Source: an uncultured Saprospiraceae bacterium (GTDB lineage Bacteria > Bacteroidota > Bacteroidia > Chitinophagales > Saprospiraceae). From it: a DNA stretch of 64,000 nucleotides. The translations under genes were made by a program, and so were the position numbers. The notes beneath the pieces are model-generated. The model saw only the letters and a list, made by a program, of their open reading frames with translations. It was not told the origin of the DNA and made no database searches. The first letter of the stretch is position 1; each line of letters opens with the position of its first letter. Of this stretch, positions 34,806 to 45,994 are shown piece by piece. The DNA lies in assembly GCA_938015595.1 (NCBI GenBank), contig CALLPI010000004.1:1-64000 (forward strand), written 5' to 3'.

Positions 34806-35732
34806 TTATTGCAGGCTTTTTACTATGGTTTCTACATTGGCTCGCACCATGCCTTCGTAAGTACCCGCTGGCGTACCGGTTTCGCCTAGCGCATCGGAGT
34901 ACAGCTGCCCTCCAATGGCAACGACATGACCTCGTCGGGCGCAGCCTTCCACTACAGCTTCCAGCGCCTTGGCTGGCACGGAACTCTCTACAAATATAGC
35001 TTTAATGCGACGTTGAGTCAGGAAATCCACCAGGGCGCTCACATCGTGCAAGCCATACTCCGACGCTGTGGAAATACCCTGCAATCCTCTGACTTCTGCT
35101 TGATAAGCCCGACCAAAATACCCAAAAGCATCGTGCGCAGTGACGAGCACCCGCCGATCAGGTGGTAGAGCGGCCATGCGTTTCTGCACCCATTGGTGCA
35201 GGCTGTCCAGACGCACTAGGTATGCCTCGGCATTTTGGTGATAGACCTGCTGGTGGATGGGGTCGGCCTGAGCCAGCGCCCTGGTAGCCACTAAGACTAC
35301 TTCGCGCCATAGGGATACATCGAACCACACATGAGGGTCGTAGGCATGCGGCTGGCCAGACGGGCGCATGAGCCTCTCCGACGGCAGCGAGTCGGCCAGG
35401 GCTATCACCCTTTTCGTGCGAGAGAGCTTGCGCAGCACCTCAGTCATTTTGCCCTCCAGGTGCAAGCCATTGAAAAAAATCACGTCGGCAGCAGTCAGCA
35501 GTTCCAGATCGCCCTGAGTGGCTTTGTACAGGTGGGGGTCTACGCCACTGCGCATCAGAGTGCGTACTTTTGCCTTGCTGCCAGCAATGTGCTGCACCGC
35601 GTCGCCAATCATCCCCGTAGTGCAAACCACCCGCAAGGGACCATTGTAGGTGTTATTAGTAGTTTGGTCATTGCAAGCAAGCAGCGCCAGCAATAGGAGT
35701 ATAATAAAAAACAGTGGCAATGAATAACGCAT
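34806..35732 (-). CDS. Metal-binding lipoprotein of the ABC importer (TroA/MntA family)
   Basis: 308 residues from ATG at 35732. Only a TTG-initiated extension reaches 35777, and the lipoprotein signal [20 protein letters not shown] begins at this Met. The metal-site residues of cluster A-I proteins are visible: His in [11 protein letters not shown], His in YDPHVWFD, Glu in AIFVESSVP and Asp in QLYSDALGE, the His-His-Glu-Asp set usual for manganese (or iron) rather than zinc binders with three His. The lipid anchor holds it at the outer face of the inner membrane. It is the first gene of the operon. Confidence 0.9.
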   Translation of the reverse strand: MRYSLPLFFIILLLLALLACNDQTTNNTYNGPLRVVCTTGMIGDAVQHIAGSKAKVRTLMRSGVDPHLYKATQGDLELLTAADVIFFNGLHLEGKMTEVLRKLSRTKRVIALADSLPSERLMRPSGQPHAYDPHVWFDVSLWREVVLVATRALAQADPIHQQVYHQNAEAYLVRLDSLHQWVQKRMAALPPDRRVLVTAHDAFGYFGRAYQAEVRGLQGISTASEYGLHDVSALVDFLTQRRIKAIFVESSVPAKALEAVVEGCARRGHVVAIGGQLYSDALGETGTPAGTYEGMVRANVETIVKSLQ

Positions 35733-35792
35733 GCGCAGTCGCTTTGACACATACACTACAACAAATAAGTTAGCCAAATGTTTATTTTATTA

Positions 35793-35808
35793 GTTAGCTT
35801 AGTCTAAC
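35793..35808. promoter_or_regulatory. Palindrome GTTAG-N6-CTAAC before the importer operon
   Basis: GTTAGCTTAGTCTAAC. The arms are identical to those of the palindrome at 36470-36485, with the same six-base spacing. It overlaps the last codons of the DtxR-type regulator gene and lies about 60 bases upstream of the importer's first start codon. A further half site GTTAG is at 35769-35773. A metalloregulator operator is inferred. Confidence 0.6.
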
Positions 35809-36464
35809 CTTAAAACAAATACATGCAAAGCAAATTTTTCGGACACCTGCGCCGTTAGCCCGTCAGGTAGAGCCAGCCGCAGGGAGTTGTCAAAAGGAAT
35901 GTGCTCCAGCACCAGGAGCTCTGAGTGCAGAGCCAGCCCTAGGTCATTGAGATATTGGAGGAAGGCAGTTGAGCTATCCTTCATGCCAGTAATGCGCACA
36001 CGTTGCCCGGGGGCTATGTTGGCCAGTAGTTCATATTCGCGAACAGCCATATTGCCTTGGGCATCGGGGATGGGGTCGCCATGGGGGTCAAATTTGGGAT
36101 ACCCCAGGAAGCGGTCGAGTTGTTCGATGAGTTTTTCGGATTGTACGTGCTCCAACTGCTCGGCCACCTCATGTACTTCATCCCAGGCAAAGTTTAGTTT
36201 CTGAAACAGGAAGGTCTCCCACAGGCGATGCCTGCGAATAAGTTGCAAAGCTGTAGCGCGCCCCAAGGGCGTAAGGATGGGCTTGCTGTATTTTTGGTAT
36301 TCTACTAGCTTTTTTTCGCTTAATCTTTTGAGCATACTGTTGGCGGAGGCAGGCTTGACCTCCAGTTGCTGCGCCAGTTGATTAGTGCCGGCCCGATCCC
36401 CGCCCTCGCCAGTGAGCAGGTGAAAAAGCACCTTAAGATAGTCCTCTTCATTTTTGCTAAGCAT
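35799..36464 (-). CDS. DtxR/MntR-family metalloregulator with FeoA-like domain
   Basis: 221 residues. An N-terminal winged helix (about 1-65; TNQLAQQLEVKPASANSMLKRL) is followed by a dimerisation and metal domain (66-130; RRHRLWETFLFQKLNFAWDEVHEVAEQLEHVQS and DPHGDPIP) and a C-terminal SH3-like FeoA domain (about 150-221). Such proteins repress metal uptake genes when Mn or Fe is plentiful. It sits directly upstream of the importer operon on the same strand. A perfect palindrome lies 6 bases before its start codon, implying self-repression. Confidence 0.92.
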   Translation of the reverse strand: MLSKNEEDYLKVLFHLLTGEGGDRAGTNQLAQQLEVKPASANSMLKRLSEKKLVEYQKYSKPILTPLGRATALQLIRRHRLWETFLFQKLNFAWDEVHEVAEQLEHVQSEKLIEQLDRFLGYPKFDPHGDPIPDAQGNMAVREYELLANIAPGQRVRITGMKDSSTAFLQYLNDLGLALHSELLVLEHIPFDNSLRLALPDGLTAQVSEKFALHVFVLRLD

Positions 36465-36469
36465 GCCGT

Positions 36470-36485
36470 GTTAGAGTTGTCTAAC
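36470..36485. promoter_or_regulatory. Palindrome GTTAG-N6-CTAAC at the regulator start
   Basis: GTTAGAGTTGTCTAAC; the paired arms extend to seven bases (TGTTAGA/TCTAACA, 36469-36486). On the minus strand a near-consensus -7 box TTCTTTTG overlaps its upstream edge, so bound protein would block transcription. A half site GTTAG follows at 36507-36511. Probable DtxR-type operator. Confidence 0.65.
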
Positions 36486-36579
36486 AAAAGAACGTTGTAA
36501 AAGAATGTTAGTTGATGCCTTGTAACTTTTGCCCTGCTTGCACGTTTATTACCTTTAGTGAAACACAAGCCCGTTGATC

Positions 36580-37821
36580 ATGATTGCCTTTTCCCGATTT
36601 GAACTCTCCAACGGCCTACGCGTACTGGTACACGAAGACTACAGCACACCTATGGCCGCCGTAAACATACTGTACAACGTAGGCTCGCGCGATGAGCACC
36701 CCGACAAAACCGGCTTCGCGCACTTGTTTGAGCATCTCATGTTTGGCGGCTCCGTGAATATTCCCGACTTTGACAACCCCATCCAACTGGCTGGTGGCGA
36801 AAACAATGCCTTTACAAACAGCGATTTTACCAACTTCTATGACATTCTGCCCGCTGAAAACCTCGAAATTGCCTTTTGGTTGGAGAGCGACCGCATGCTC
36901 AGCCTAAACTTTGACCCAAAAGTGCTGGAGGTGCAGCAAAAGGTAGTATTGGAAGAGTTCAAGGAAACCTGCCTTAATCAGCCCTACGGCGACGCCTGGC
37001 ATCATCTATCTGATATGGCCTACAAGGTGCATCCCTACCGCTGGCCTACCATAGGCCTAACGCCCAAACACATAGAACAAGCCACCATGAACGACGTACG
37101 CGAGTTCTTCTTTCGCTACTACCGCCCCAACAACGCCATACTGACCGTGGCTGGCCACGTACGTGCTTCGCAAGTGCGGGATTTGGCCGAAAAATGGTTT
37201 GGCGATATCCCTCCTGGAAACGTTCCGCCCCGGCAACTACCCCAAGAACCACTCCAGCAAGCCATGATACAACGCACCCAGCGTACGGCAGTACCGGTAG
37301 AGGCGCTGTATATGGCCTTTCACATGCCTGGCCGCCTGGACAAAGACTACTACGCCGCCGACCTCCTCTCGGACGTACTCTGCAACGGTCCCTCCTCGCG
37401 CCTATTTCGACGCTTGCTCAAGGAGCAGCAGCTCTTCTCATCTATTGATTGCTACATCTCAGGCTCCATAGACCCCGGTTTGTTCATCATAGAAGGCAAA
37501 CCCGCTGAAGGCGTCTCCCTGGCACAATGCCGCGAGGCGATATGGAAGGAAATCCACCAACTCCAACGCGAACCCGTGGGCGGGCAAGAACTGGAGAAAA
37601 TCAAGAATAAGGTGGAGAGCAACCTCGTATTCTCAGAAATGCACGCACCAACCAAGGCTTCTTCTTTAGCTTTTTACGAACTGCTAGGCAATGCCGCCCT
37701 CATTAATGAAGAAGACCAACACTACCGCCGAGTGAGCGCCGATGACCTGCAGCGCATGGCCCAAACCATACTGACCGAGCAGAACTGTTGCGAACTGACA
37801 TATATACCACTGAAAAATTGA
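36580..37821 (+). CDS. M16 zinc metallopeptidase
   Basis: 413 residues from ATG at 36580, preferred to a TTG six bases earlier. The inverted zinc motif is intact: GFAHLFEHLMFGGS gives HxxEH, and the distal Glu lies in LEVQQKVVLEEFKE. The two-lobed M16 layout follows, with the second lobe from about 190 (RTAVPVEALYMAFHMPG). Length fits the single-chain M16B class (about 410-430). No signal peptide is visible, so it is cytoplasmic or exported unconventionally. A TACCTTTA box (36550-36557) lies upstream. The Nudix gene follows after four bases. Confidence 0.9.
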   Translation: MIAFSRFELSNGLRVLVHEDYSTPMAAVNILYNVGSRDEHPDKTGFAHLFEHLMFGGSVNIPDFDNPIQLAGGENNAFTNSDFTNFYDILPAENLEIAFWLESDRMLSLNFDPKVLEVQQKVVLEEFKETCLNQPYGDAWHHLSDMAYKVHPYRWPTIGLTPKHIEQATMNDVREFFFRYYRPNNAILTVAGHVRASQVRDLAEKWFGDIPPGNVPPRQLPQEPLQQAMIQRTQRTAVPVEALYMAFHMPGRLDKDYYAADLLSDVLCNGPSSRLFRRLLKEQQLFSSIDCYISGSIDPGLFIIEGKPAEGVSLAQCREAIWKEIHQLQREPVGGQELEKIKNKVESNLVFSEMHAPTKASSLAFYELLGNAALINEEDQHYRRVSADDLQRMAQTILTEQNCCELTYIPLKN

Positions 37822-37825
37822 CCCT

Positions 37826-38263
37826 ATGTCACACACCCCTGTCTTTGGCACCTTGCCACCTGATGTTGCTTACGTTACCCGCCCCGGCGCCTACGCTGTA
37901 TTTTTCAATGTGCGAGGCGAATTGGGCCTGGTGCGTACTAACACAGGCCGCTACTTCTTGGCTGGCGGTGGCATAGAGCCGGGAGAAAACCCGGAAGTAA
38001 CGGTGCTCCGCGAAGTGCTCGAAGAAACTGGCCTGATTGCCGAAGTCCTGCGTCCGCTGGGCATCGCCACAGAATATTTCCTGGACGAAATAAACGGAGT
38101 GTACTACGAAAAGAAAGGCTATTTTTACCACTTGACTATCGTGGGTGCTGCGCCTGAAGGCAAAATCGAAGCCGACCACCACTTGCTTTGGATGCCGCCA
38201 GCACAGGCCGCGCCGCTGTTTTACCATGATATGTTTCGCTGGGCGCTGAAGCAAGTGGGATGA
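37826..38263 (+). CDS. Nudix hydrolase
   Basis: 145 residues. The Nudix box GGGIEPGENPEVTVLREVLEETGL carries the REVLEE core that binds Mg. It hydrolyses a nucleoside diphosphate linked to another group; the substrate cannot be told from sequence. The gene starts four bases after the M16 peptidase stop and is surely co-transcribed with it. Confidence 0.9.
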   Translation: MSHTPVFGTLPPDVAYVTRPGAYAVFFNVRGELGLVRTNTGRYFLAGGGIEPGENPEVTVLREVLEETGLIAEVLRPLGIATEYFLDEINGVYYEKKGYFYHLTIVGAAPEGKIEADHHLLWMPPAQAAPLFYHDMFRWALKQVG

Positions 38264-38364
38264 AACTCCTCCCACTTCTTGGCGGCAACTACTCAAATGC
38301 ACTTGGCACCAGACACATCGCCCGACAACTGAAATCTTCCTAGGCCATTTCTGGCGCCATACCC

Positions 38365-41300
38365 TTACCAGCCGGGCATCAGGTTTACACCAAATGAGCC
38401 CCGGTTGCGCTCGCCGGGCGCCAGTCTTTGCCCTACAGGTATGGCATAGAATGGCTCCACAATCATAGCTCCAAAAAGATTGACCCGCAGCGAAGCACCT
38501 ACGCTGGCCAGCAGGCGCGGACGCAGGGCTTCTTCTACATTACCGAACACCTGGCGCAGTTCGTTGAAGGCCATGCCACCGTCTACAAACAGCGACAAGT
38601 CGCTCATAAAGAACCCATTGGGAATGAGTGCCAGTCGCTTAGGACCAGTGAAGGGCAAGCGAATTTCCGCATTGCCCACCAGTACTTTGGAAGCGCGATA
38701 GTCTTCCACATCCAACTGGTAACGATTAATGATTTCCTGGGTATTGGTCACGCCTAAGAAGTCAGAATAGCCACGAATATACCACGGGCTGATGATAAAC
38801 AACGGAAAAATCCGCGAAGGATCATTGCCGTAGCGGCCATCATGCATGGCACGGAAGGCAAAGGTCACTGGCTTGACGCGCAGATACCTGCGGTAGTCAA
38901 TCGTAATATTGGTAAACTCTACTGCCCCCAGAAACTGATTGACCCCCACGCGAAAGCGCTGGCCAGCCAGTGGTGAGGTCACGCCAAAAGAGGAGTTATC
39001 GCCCACCAGCGCAGCACTGAAGCTATAAAGATTGAAGCCCTCTGGCGCCTCTAGGCGGCTGCGCTGCTCGCCCAAAAAACGGCCAAATACGTCATAATAG
39101 GAATCGTATCGCCGGCGGCTGAACCCATATCGAATGATGTTGGCACCGCCTTCTACCCGAAGCGTAGTAGAGAAGGGATATTGGCTGAAAAAGCCGCCCC
39201 GGCTCTCAAACAAACGCTGAGCAATAATAGACTCTCTCAGTGCCAATATGGGCTGGCCTCCAACAGACACTGTGTCAAGGGCACGTTGAAATCCTTCGAC
39301 AAAAAAGGCCGGAAAATGGGATGCAGACACTCCCCAGCCCATGCGGCTCTTGGAGTTGAGGTAGCTGACAATGCCCCCAAAATCCTGGATTTCGCCGTTG
39401 ATCGCCAAAGTGCTGAAGATTTTATTGTTGCCTACAATATCGCTGAAAAACATATCCACCCCACCAGCACCACCTGTAGAAGCACCAAACAGATTGCTCG
39501 TGCCCACGCCTACACCAGCACCGCCCCCCACGTAGTCCAATCGGAATTTGGGGCGGTACGGCCGTTCTATCATATCTACCACAGAGAGGCTCTGGGCGTC
39601 ATCTATCTGGCGGATGGCTTGATCCACCAGTTTGCTGGCTTGGCGATTGATGCGCGGCAAGGTTGCAGCAGCCCAGTCCACAGCACTGGGATCCACCTCT
39701 TCGTTGAGGAAATCTTCAGGCCGAGCCTTGTATATGCTGTAAGCCCCATTCATGTAGTGGGTGTAGGCAATGCGGTTTCGCTTGCGGTCAATGCTGAAGG
39801 CTGGCGCAAAGGGCGTGATACCAGTAATGCCCGTTTTGGAGTCAGTGAGCTGGTACACTTTTTTGTTCAGAACGTCGTATCGGTAGAGGTTGCGGTACCC
39901 GTTGCGGTCAGAGAGGAAGAGGATGTCGCCTTGAGGGTCAAACTGGGCATTGAGATTATCCGCACCAACAAATACGTCAATATGCGTAATGCGTCCGCTT
40001 ACAGCATCCATTATGGCTATATTGTGCTTCCACTTGCCATGAGTGCGCCCGCGCTTCATGCTCAGTTCGTCGGTGGAGAAGACGATTTGCGTGCCGTCGG
40101 CCGACCAGGCCGGCATGATTTCAGCATATACATCGTTGGTCAGGCGTTCTACCTTGCCAGTTCGGATTTCATAGGTATATAGATCAATCTGGCCTTCCAC
40201 CAAGCCAGGGAAAAGAATTTTTCGCCCGTCGGGCGACCAGGCCGGATTGGTGAACGCCGGCACACCAGGCACCGCTACGGTACGAATGGTTCTGCCGTTT
40301 TCAGCGTTTTTAAATACCAATACATTGCGCCCTCTTTGAATACCCACGAAAACAAACTCATCCCCTTTAGGCGACCAGGAGCCGGCAGATTCAATATAGC
40401 TAATGTTGTCCAAGTGGCCATCCTTAAGCGTGCCGCCAATTTTGCGCTCGATTTTGCCCGTGGTGGCATCCGCCAGATAGAGGTCAATGGAAAACAGATC
40501 GCGTTCAGAGAGGAAAATAACGTATTTGCCATTGGGGCTGAGCACCGGCGCAATGTTGAGTCGGCCCGGCCCTCCGCCGCTGACAATGAGCAAGCCGGGA
40601 GCTTTCTCCTTTTTGTCGTCTACAAACTTGCCGAAGTGGCTCTTGAGGGTATCCACCCAGAGCTTGGAGAGGTCTTTTTCGCGCATGCCCAACACCAGTT
40701 GGCAGGCAATTTCAAGGCCGTACTTAGCGGTATTTACGAAAAAGGGCTTGATGACTTCGTCGCCGAACATGCCGGTGAGAAACACCCAGAACGTCTGGCC
40801 GTAGCGATAGGGGAAGAACTGCGGGTTGTTGAGTTCGCGCAAGGTGGGCACCCGGTCGTTCTGTACGGCGTCGCGCATCCACATAGCAGTGTTGGGGTCT
40901 ATACTGCCTATGCTCAGGTACTCGGCCAAGCCTTCTACCAGCCACAGGGGCAGGTTGCCGAGGTTGCGAAGAGAGGTCGAATCACCATTCAAGATCATGT
41001 TGTACTGATAGGCGTGTACCAGTTCATGACCCAGTACATGATGGGTTTGCTGGTTGGACATAGCAAAGGGCATGACCACTCGGTTTCTGAAGGCCTCTGT
41101 GACCCCGCCAGTGCCTACGCCAATCTCTCCAAGAATGGTGTTGGTTTGTTGAAAATCGGCGTGGTCGTTGTAAATGATCAGTGGATTGCGACCCTTAATG
41201 GTATCGTCGAGAATGGCTTGGTGAAGTTTGAACCACACTTCGGCATCCTCGGCCAGGGCTTGTATCCGTTCGGGGTTATTCATGTAGTGATAGATCTCAA

Positions 41301-41439
41301 ACGAAGGCGTTTGCAATACCCTAAACTTGAAAGTTGCGTAATTGGGCTTGTTGCGCCCAAAGTATTGGCCATGGGCAGTAGGTGCTGCACCAACCAACAG
41401 AAGGGCGCTCATGATGATGATCAGGAAATTAGCTCTCAT
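38365..41439 (-). CDS. HEXXH metallopeptidase-propeller-Omp85 barrel fusion
   Basis: 1024 residues with a signal peptide (IIIMSALLLVGAAPTAHGQ). Residues about 40-290 are a gluzincin-type peptidase: HELVH at 138-142 and the downstream glutamates in WLVEGLAEYLS (169, 173). Residues about 300-590 are TolB/PD40 propeller repeats (PAWSPDGRKILF, PAWSADGTQIVF, DPQGDILFLSD). Residues about 640-1024 are an outer-membrane barrel of the Omp85/surface-antigen type, with the loop-6-like motif YIRGYSDF and final strand FGVNLMPGW. This gives one polypeptide with protease and propeller attached to an Omp85-like barrel. No POTRA repeats are evident. Related multi-domain proteins are known from databases, but the function is undefined. 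Confidence 0.82.
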   Translation of the reverse strand: MRANFLIIIMSALLLVGAAPTAHGQYFGRNKPNYATFKFRVLQTPSFEIYHYMNNPERIQALAEDAEVWFKLHQAILDDTIKGRNPLIIYNDHADFQQTNTILGEIGVGTGGVTEAFRNRVVMPFAMSNQQTHHVLGHELVHAYQYNMILNGDSTSLRNLGNLPLWLVEGLAEYLSIGSIDPNTAMWMRDAVQNDRVPTLRELNNPQFFPYRYGQTFWVFLTGMFGDEVIKPFFVNTAKYGLEIACQLVLGMREKDLSKLWVDTLKSHFGKFVDDKKEKAPGLLIVSGGGPGRLNIAPVLSPNGKYVIFLSERDLFSIDLYLADATTGKIERKIGGTLKDGHLDNISYIESAGSWSPKGDEFVFVGIQRGRNVLVFKNAENGRTIRTVAVPGVPAFTNPAWSPDGRKILFPGLVEGQIDLYTYEIRTGKVERLTNDVYAEIMPAWSADGTQIVFSTDELSMKRGRTHGKWKHNIAIMDAVSGRITHIDVFVGADNLNAQFDPQGDILFLSDRNGYRNLYRYDVLNKKVYQLTDSKTGITGITPFAPAFSIDRKRNRIAYTHYMNGAYSIYKARPEDFLNEEVDPSAVDWAAATLPRINRQASKLVDQAIRQIDDAQSLSVVDMIERPYRPKFRLDYVGGGAGVGVGTSNLFGASTGGAGGVDMFFSDIVGNNKIFSTLAINGEIQDFGGIVSYLNSKSRMGWGVSASHFPAFFVEGFQRALDTVSVGGQPILALRESIIAQRLFESRGGFFSQYPFSTTLRVEGGANIIRYGFSRRRYDSYYDVFGRFLGEQRSRLEAPEGFNLYSFSAALVGDNSSFGVTSPLAGQRFRVGVNQFLGAVEFTNITIDYRRYLRVKPVTFAFRAMHDGRYGNDPSRIFPLFIISPWYIRGYSDFLGVTNTQEIINRYQLDVEDYRASKVLVGNAEIRLPFTGPKRLALIPNGFFMSDLSLFVDGGMAFNELRQVFGNVEEALRPRLLASVGASLRVNLFGAMIVEPFYAIPVGQRLAPGERNRGSFGVNLMPGW

Positions 41440-41777
41440 GGCACGTTGATTTTCAAAATTTTAAAAAGTAAATATAGGCGATAAATGTTCAAACGAATAC
41501 TTCGGCTTGCCAAGTTTTGTGCACAACATCTGCAAATCATGCACAAAACTTGGCGAGTTGAAGTGTAGATACTTTTTTACCTCCGGCGCGCTGGCAGCAA
41601 AATATCTTTTTTTCCTTACAACATCCAAACAGGCGGGAGTTATTGGTAAGCAGTCTGACAGTTCTTCGTTAAACTTATCCTAAAGTGCATGTTAATGTAC
41701 CCCCCTTGATTCCCTTTGCAAAGACTGCCTTCTTGCTGGCAATTCCTTACTTTTACCCTCTGTTAAATTAGCCCTGC
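41440..41777. other. Divergent intergenic region with a long hairpin
   Basis: 338 bases between the barrel-fusion gene (minus) and kynureninase (plus). It holds a 15-base perfect inverted repeat (listed separately) and, at 41748-41755, TACTTTTA, one base off the -7 consensus, 22 bases before the kynU ATG. No gene is visible. Confidence 0.5.
41509..41554. repeat. 15-bp perfect inverted repeat with 16-bp spacer
   Basis: Left arm GCCAAGTTTTGTGCA (41509-41523) and right arm TGCACAAAACTTGGC (41540-41554). With G-T pairs the stem can grow by three or four more bases. A T-run (41573-41578) follows 18 bases later. It may be an operator, a cis RNA structure or the remnant of a small mobile element; no target duplication is visible. 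Confidence 0.8.
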
Positions 41778-43043
41778 ATGGATACCTCTGCTCAATACGC
41801 CATTGAACAAGATCAAAACGACGAACTAGCCTCGTTTCGGGAGCGATTTTATTTCCCGCAGTTTGAAGGCCGCGATGTACTCTACTTCTGCGGCAACTCC
41901 CTGGGGCTACAGCCCAAAACCGTAGAGGCCGCCTTGCTGCGAGAACTGGAACATTGGAAGCAGCATGGCGTAGAAGGCCATTTTCGCGGCGATATGCCCT
42001 GGATGCACTATCACAAGTTTCTACAGCCAGGGCTGGCCGAAATTCTTGGCGCCTACATTGACGAAGTAGTGCCCATGAATACCCTCACGGTGAATCTACA
42101 CTTACTTATGGTGTCGTTTTACCGGCCTGGTCGCCATCGCTACAAAATCCTTATGGAGGCCGGCGCTTTCTCATCCGACCAGTACGCCGTAGAAAGCCAG
42201 GTGCGCTATCACGGCTTCCAACCGGAGGAGGCTATCATAGAGATAGCCCCCCGCGAAGGCGAACATACCCTGCGCACCGAAGACATCCTAACTGCCATAG
42301 CCGAACACGGCCCCGAAATTGCCCTCATTCTCTTTAGCGGGGTGCAATACTACACTGGCCAGTACTTCGACATAGCCGCCATTACCCGTGCCGGTCATCA
42401 GGCAGGCGCAGTGGTGGGGTTTGACCTAGCCCATGCCGCCGGCAATGTACCACTGCACTTGCACGACTGGGGTGCAGACTTTGCTACCTGGTGCAGCTAC
42501 AAGTATCTCAACTCCGGCCCCGGCGGCCCTGCCGGCATCTTTGTACACGAACGCTGGGCATACGACCACACCCTACCTCGTTTTGCCGGCTGGTGGGGGC
42601 ACGACGAGACACAGCGCTTCCGCATGGAGAAGGGCTTCATCCCTATGCCAGGCGCTGCCGGCTGGCAATTGAGTAATGCTCAGATCTTCAGCTTTGCCGC
42701 TCATAAGGCTGCACTCGATATCTTTCAGGAAGTCGGCATGCCGGCGCTGCGCCGCAAAAGCCAGGCGCTCACCACCTACTTGGAATATTTGCTGGGCATA
42801 CTGAATCAGCAGGGGCTACCTCTACAAATCATCACCCCCGGCGCCCCTGCCCAACGCGGATGCCAGCTCTCCGTGGTAGCCGGCCCGGAGGGGCGAAGTT
42901 TATTCGACTTTTTGACCGCCCATGGTGTAGTATGCGACTGGCGCGAACCCGACGTCATACGCCTGGCTCCCGTACCGCTGTACAACCGTTTTCAGGATGT
43001 ACATGCCTTGTATCAGCTACTGCAAAAGTGGCTGACTACCTAG
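41778..43043 (+). CDS. kynU: Kynureninase
   Basis: 421 residues. It is a PLP enzyme that cleaves kynurenine to anthranilate and alanine, or 3-hydroxykynurenine to 3-hydroxyanthranilate. Motifs: YFCGNSLGLQPK near the start, FDLAHAAGNVPLHLHDW for cofactor contacts, and the PLP lysine in WCSYKYLNSGPGG (Lys242). Length matches bacterial kynureninases (about 415-425). No other tryptophan-catabolic gene is adjacent, so its place in NAD synthesis or tryptophan breakdown is not settled by context. It converges on uvrA. Confidence 0.95.
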   Translation: MDTSAQYAIEQDQNDELASFRERFYFPQFEGRDVLYFCGNSLGLQPKTVEAALLRELEHWKQHGVEGHFRGDMPWMHYHKFLQPGLAEILGAYIDEVVPMNTLTVNLHLLMVSFYRPGRHRYKILMEAGAFSSDQYAVESQVRYHGFQPEEAIIEIAPREGEHTLRTEDILTAIAEHGPEIALILFSGVQYYTGQYFDIAAITRAGHQAGAVVGFDLAHAAGNVPLHLHDWGADFATWCSYKYLNSGPGGPAGIFVHERWAYDHTLPRFAGWWGHDETQRFRMEKGFIPMPGAAGWQLSNAQIFSFAAHKAALDIFQEVGMPALRRKSQALTTYLEYLLGILNQQGLPLQIITPGAPAQRGCQLSVVAGPEGRSLFDFLTAHGVVCDWREPDVIRLAPVPLYNRFQDVHALYQLLQKWLTT

Positions 43044-43073
43044 ATGTGGGGATATAGACTTGGAGCTAAAAAT

Positions 43074-45938
<2,865 letters not shown>

Positions 45939-45994
45939 AGCCAATGCTTTGTCAAGCCACACAACACTTCAAGGCGGGGAAGTGTTGCACGGCT

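Noticed and set aside
41440-41460. TGGCACG near the barrel-fusion gene start as a sigma-54 -24 element
   Set aside because: No TTGC follows at the -12 distance; the match is only half of the motif.
40336-41484. Open frame of 382 codons opposite the peptidase-barrel fusion
   Set aside because: Antisense to a gene with a clear signal peptide, HEXXH motif and propeller repeats; the translation has no domain features.
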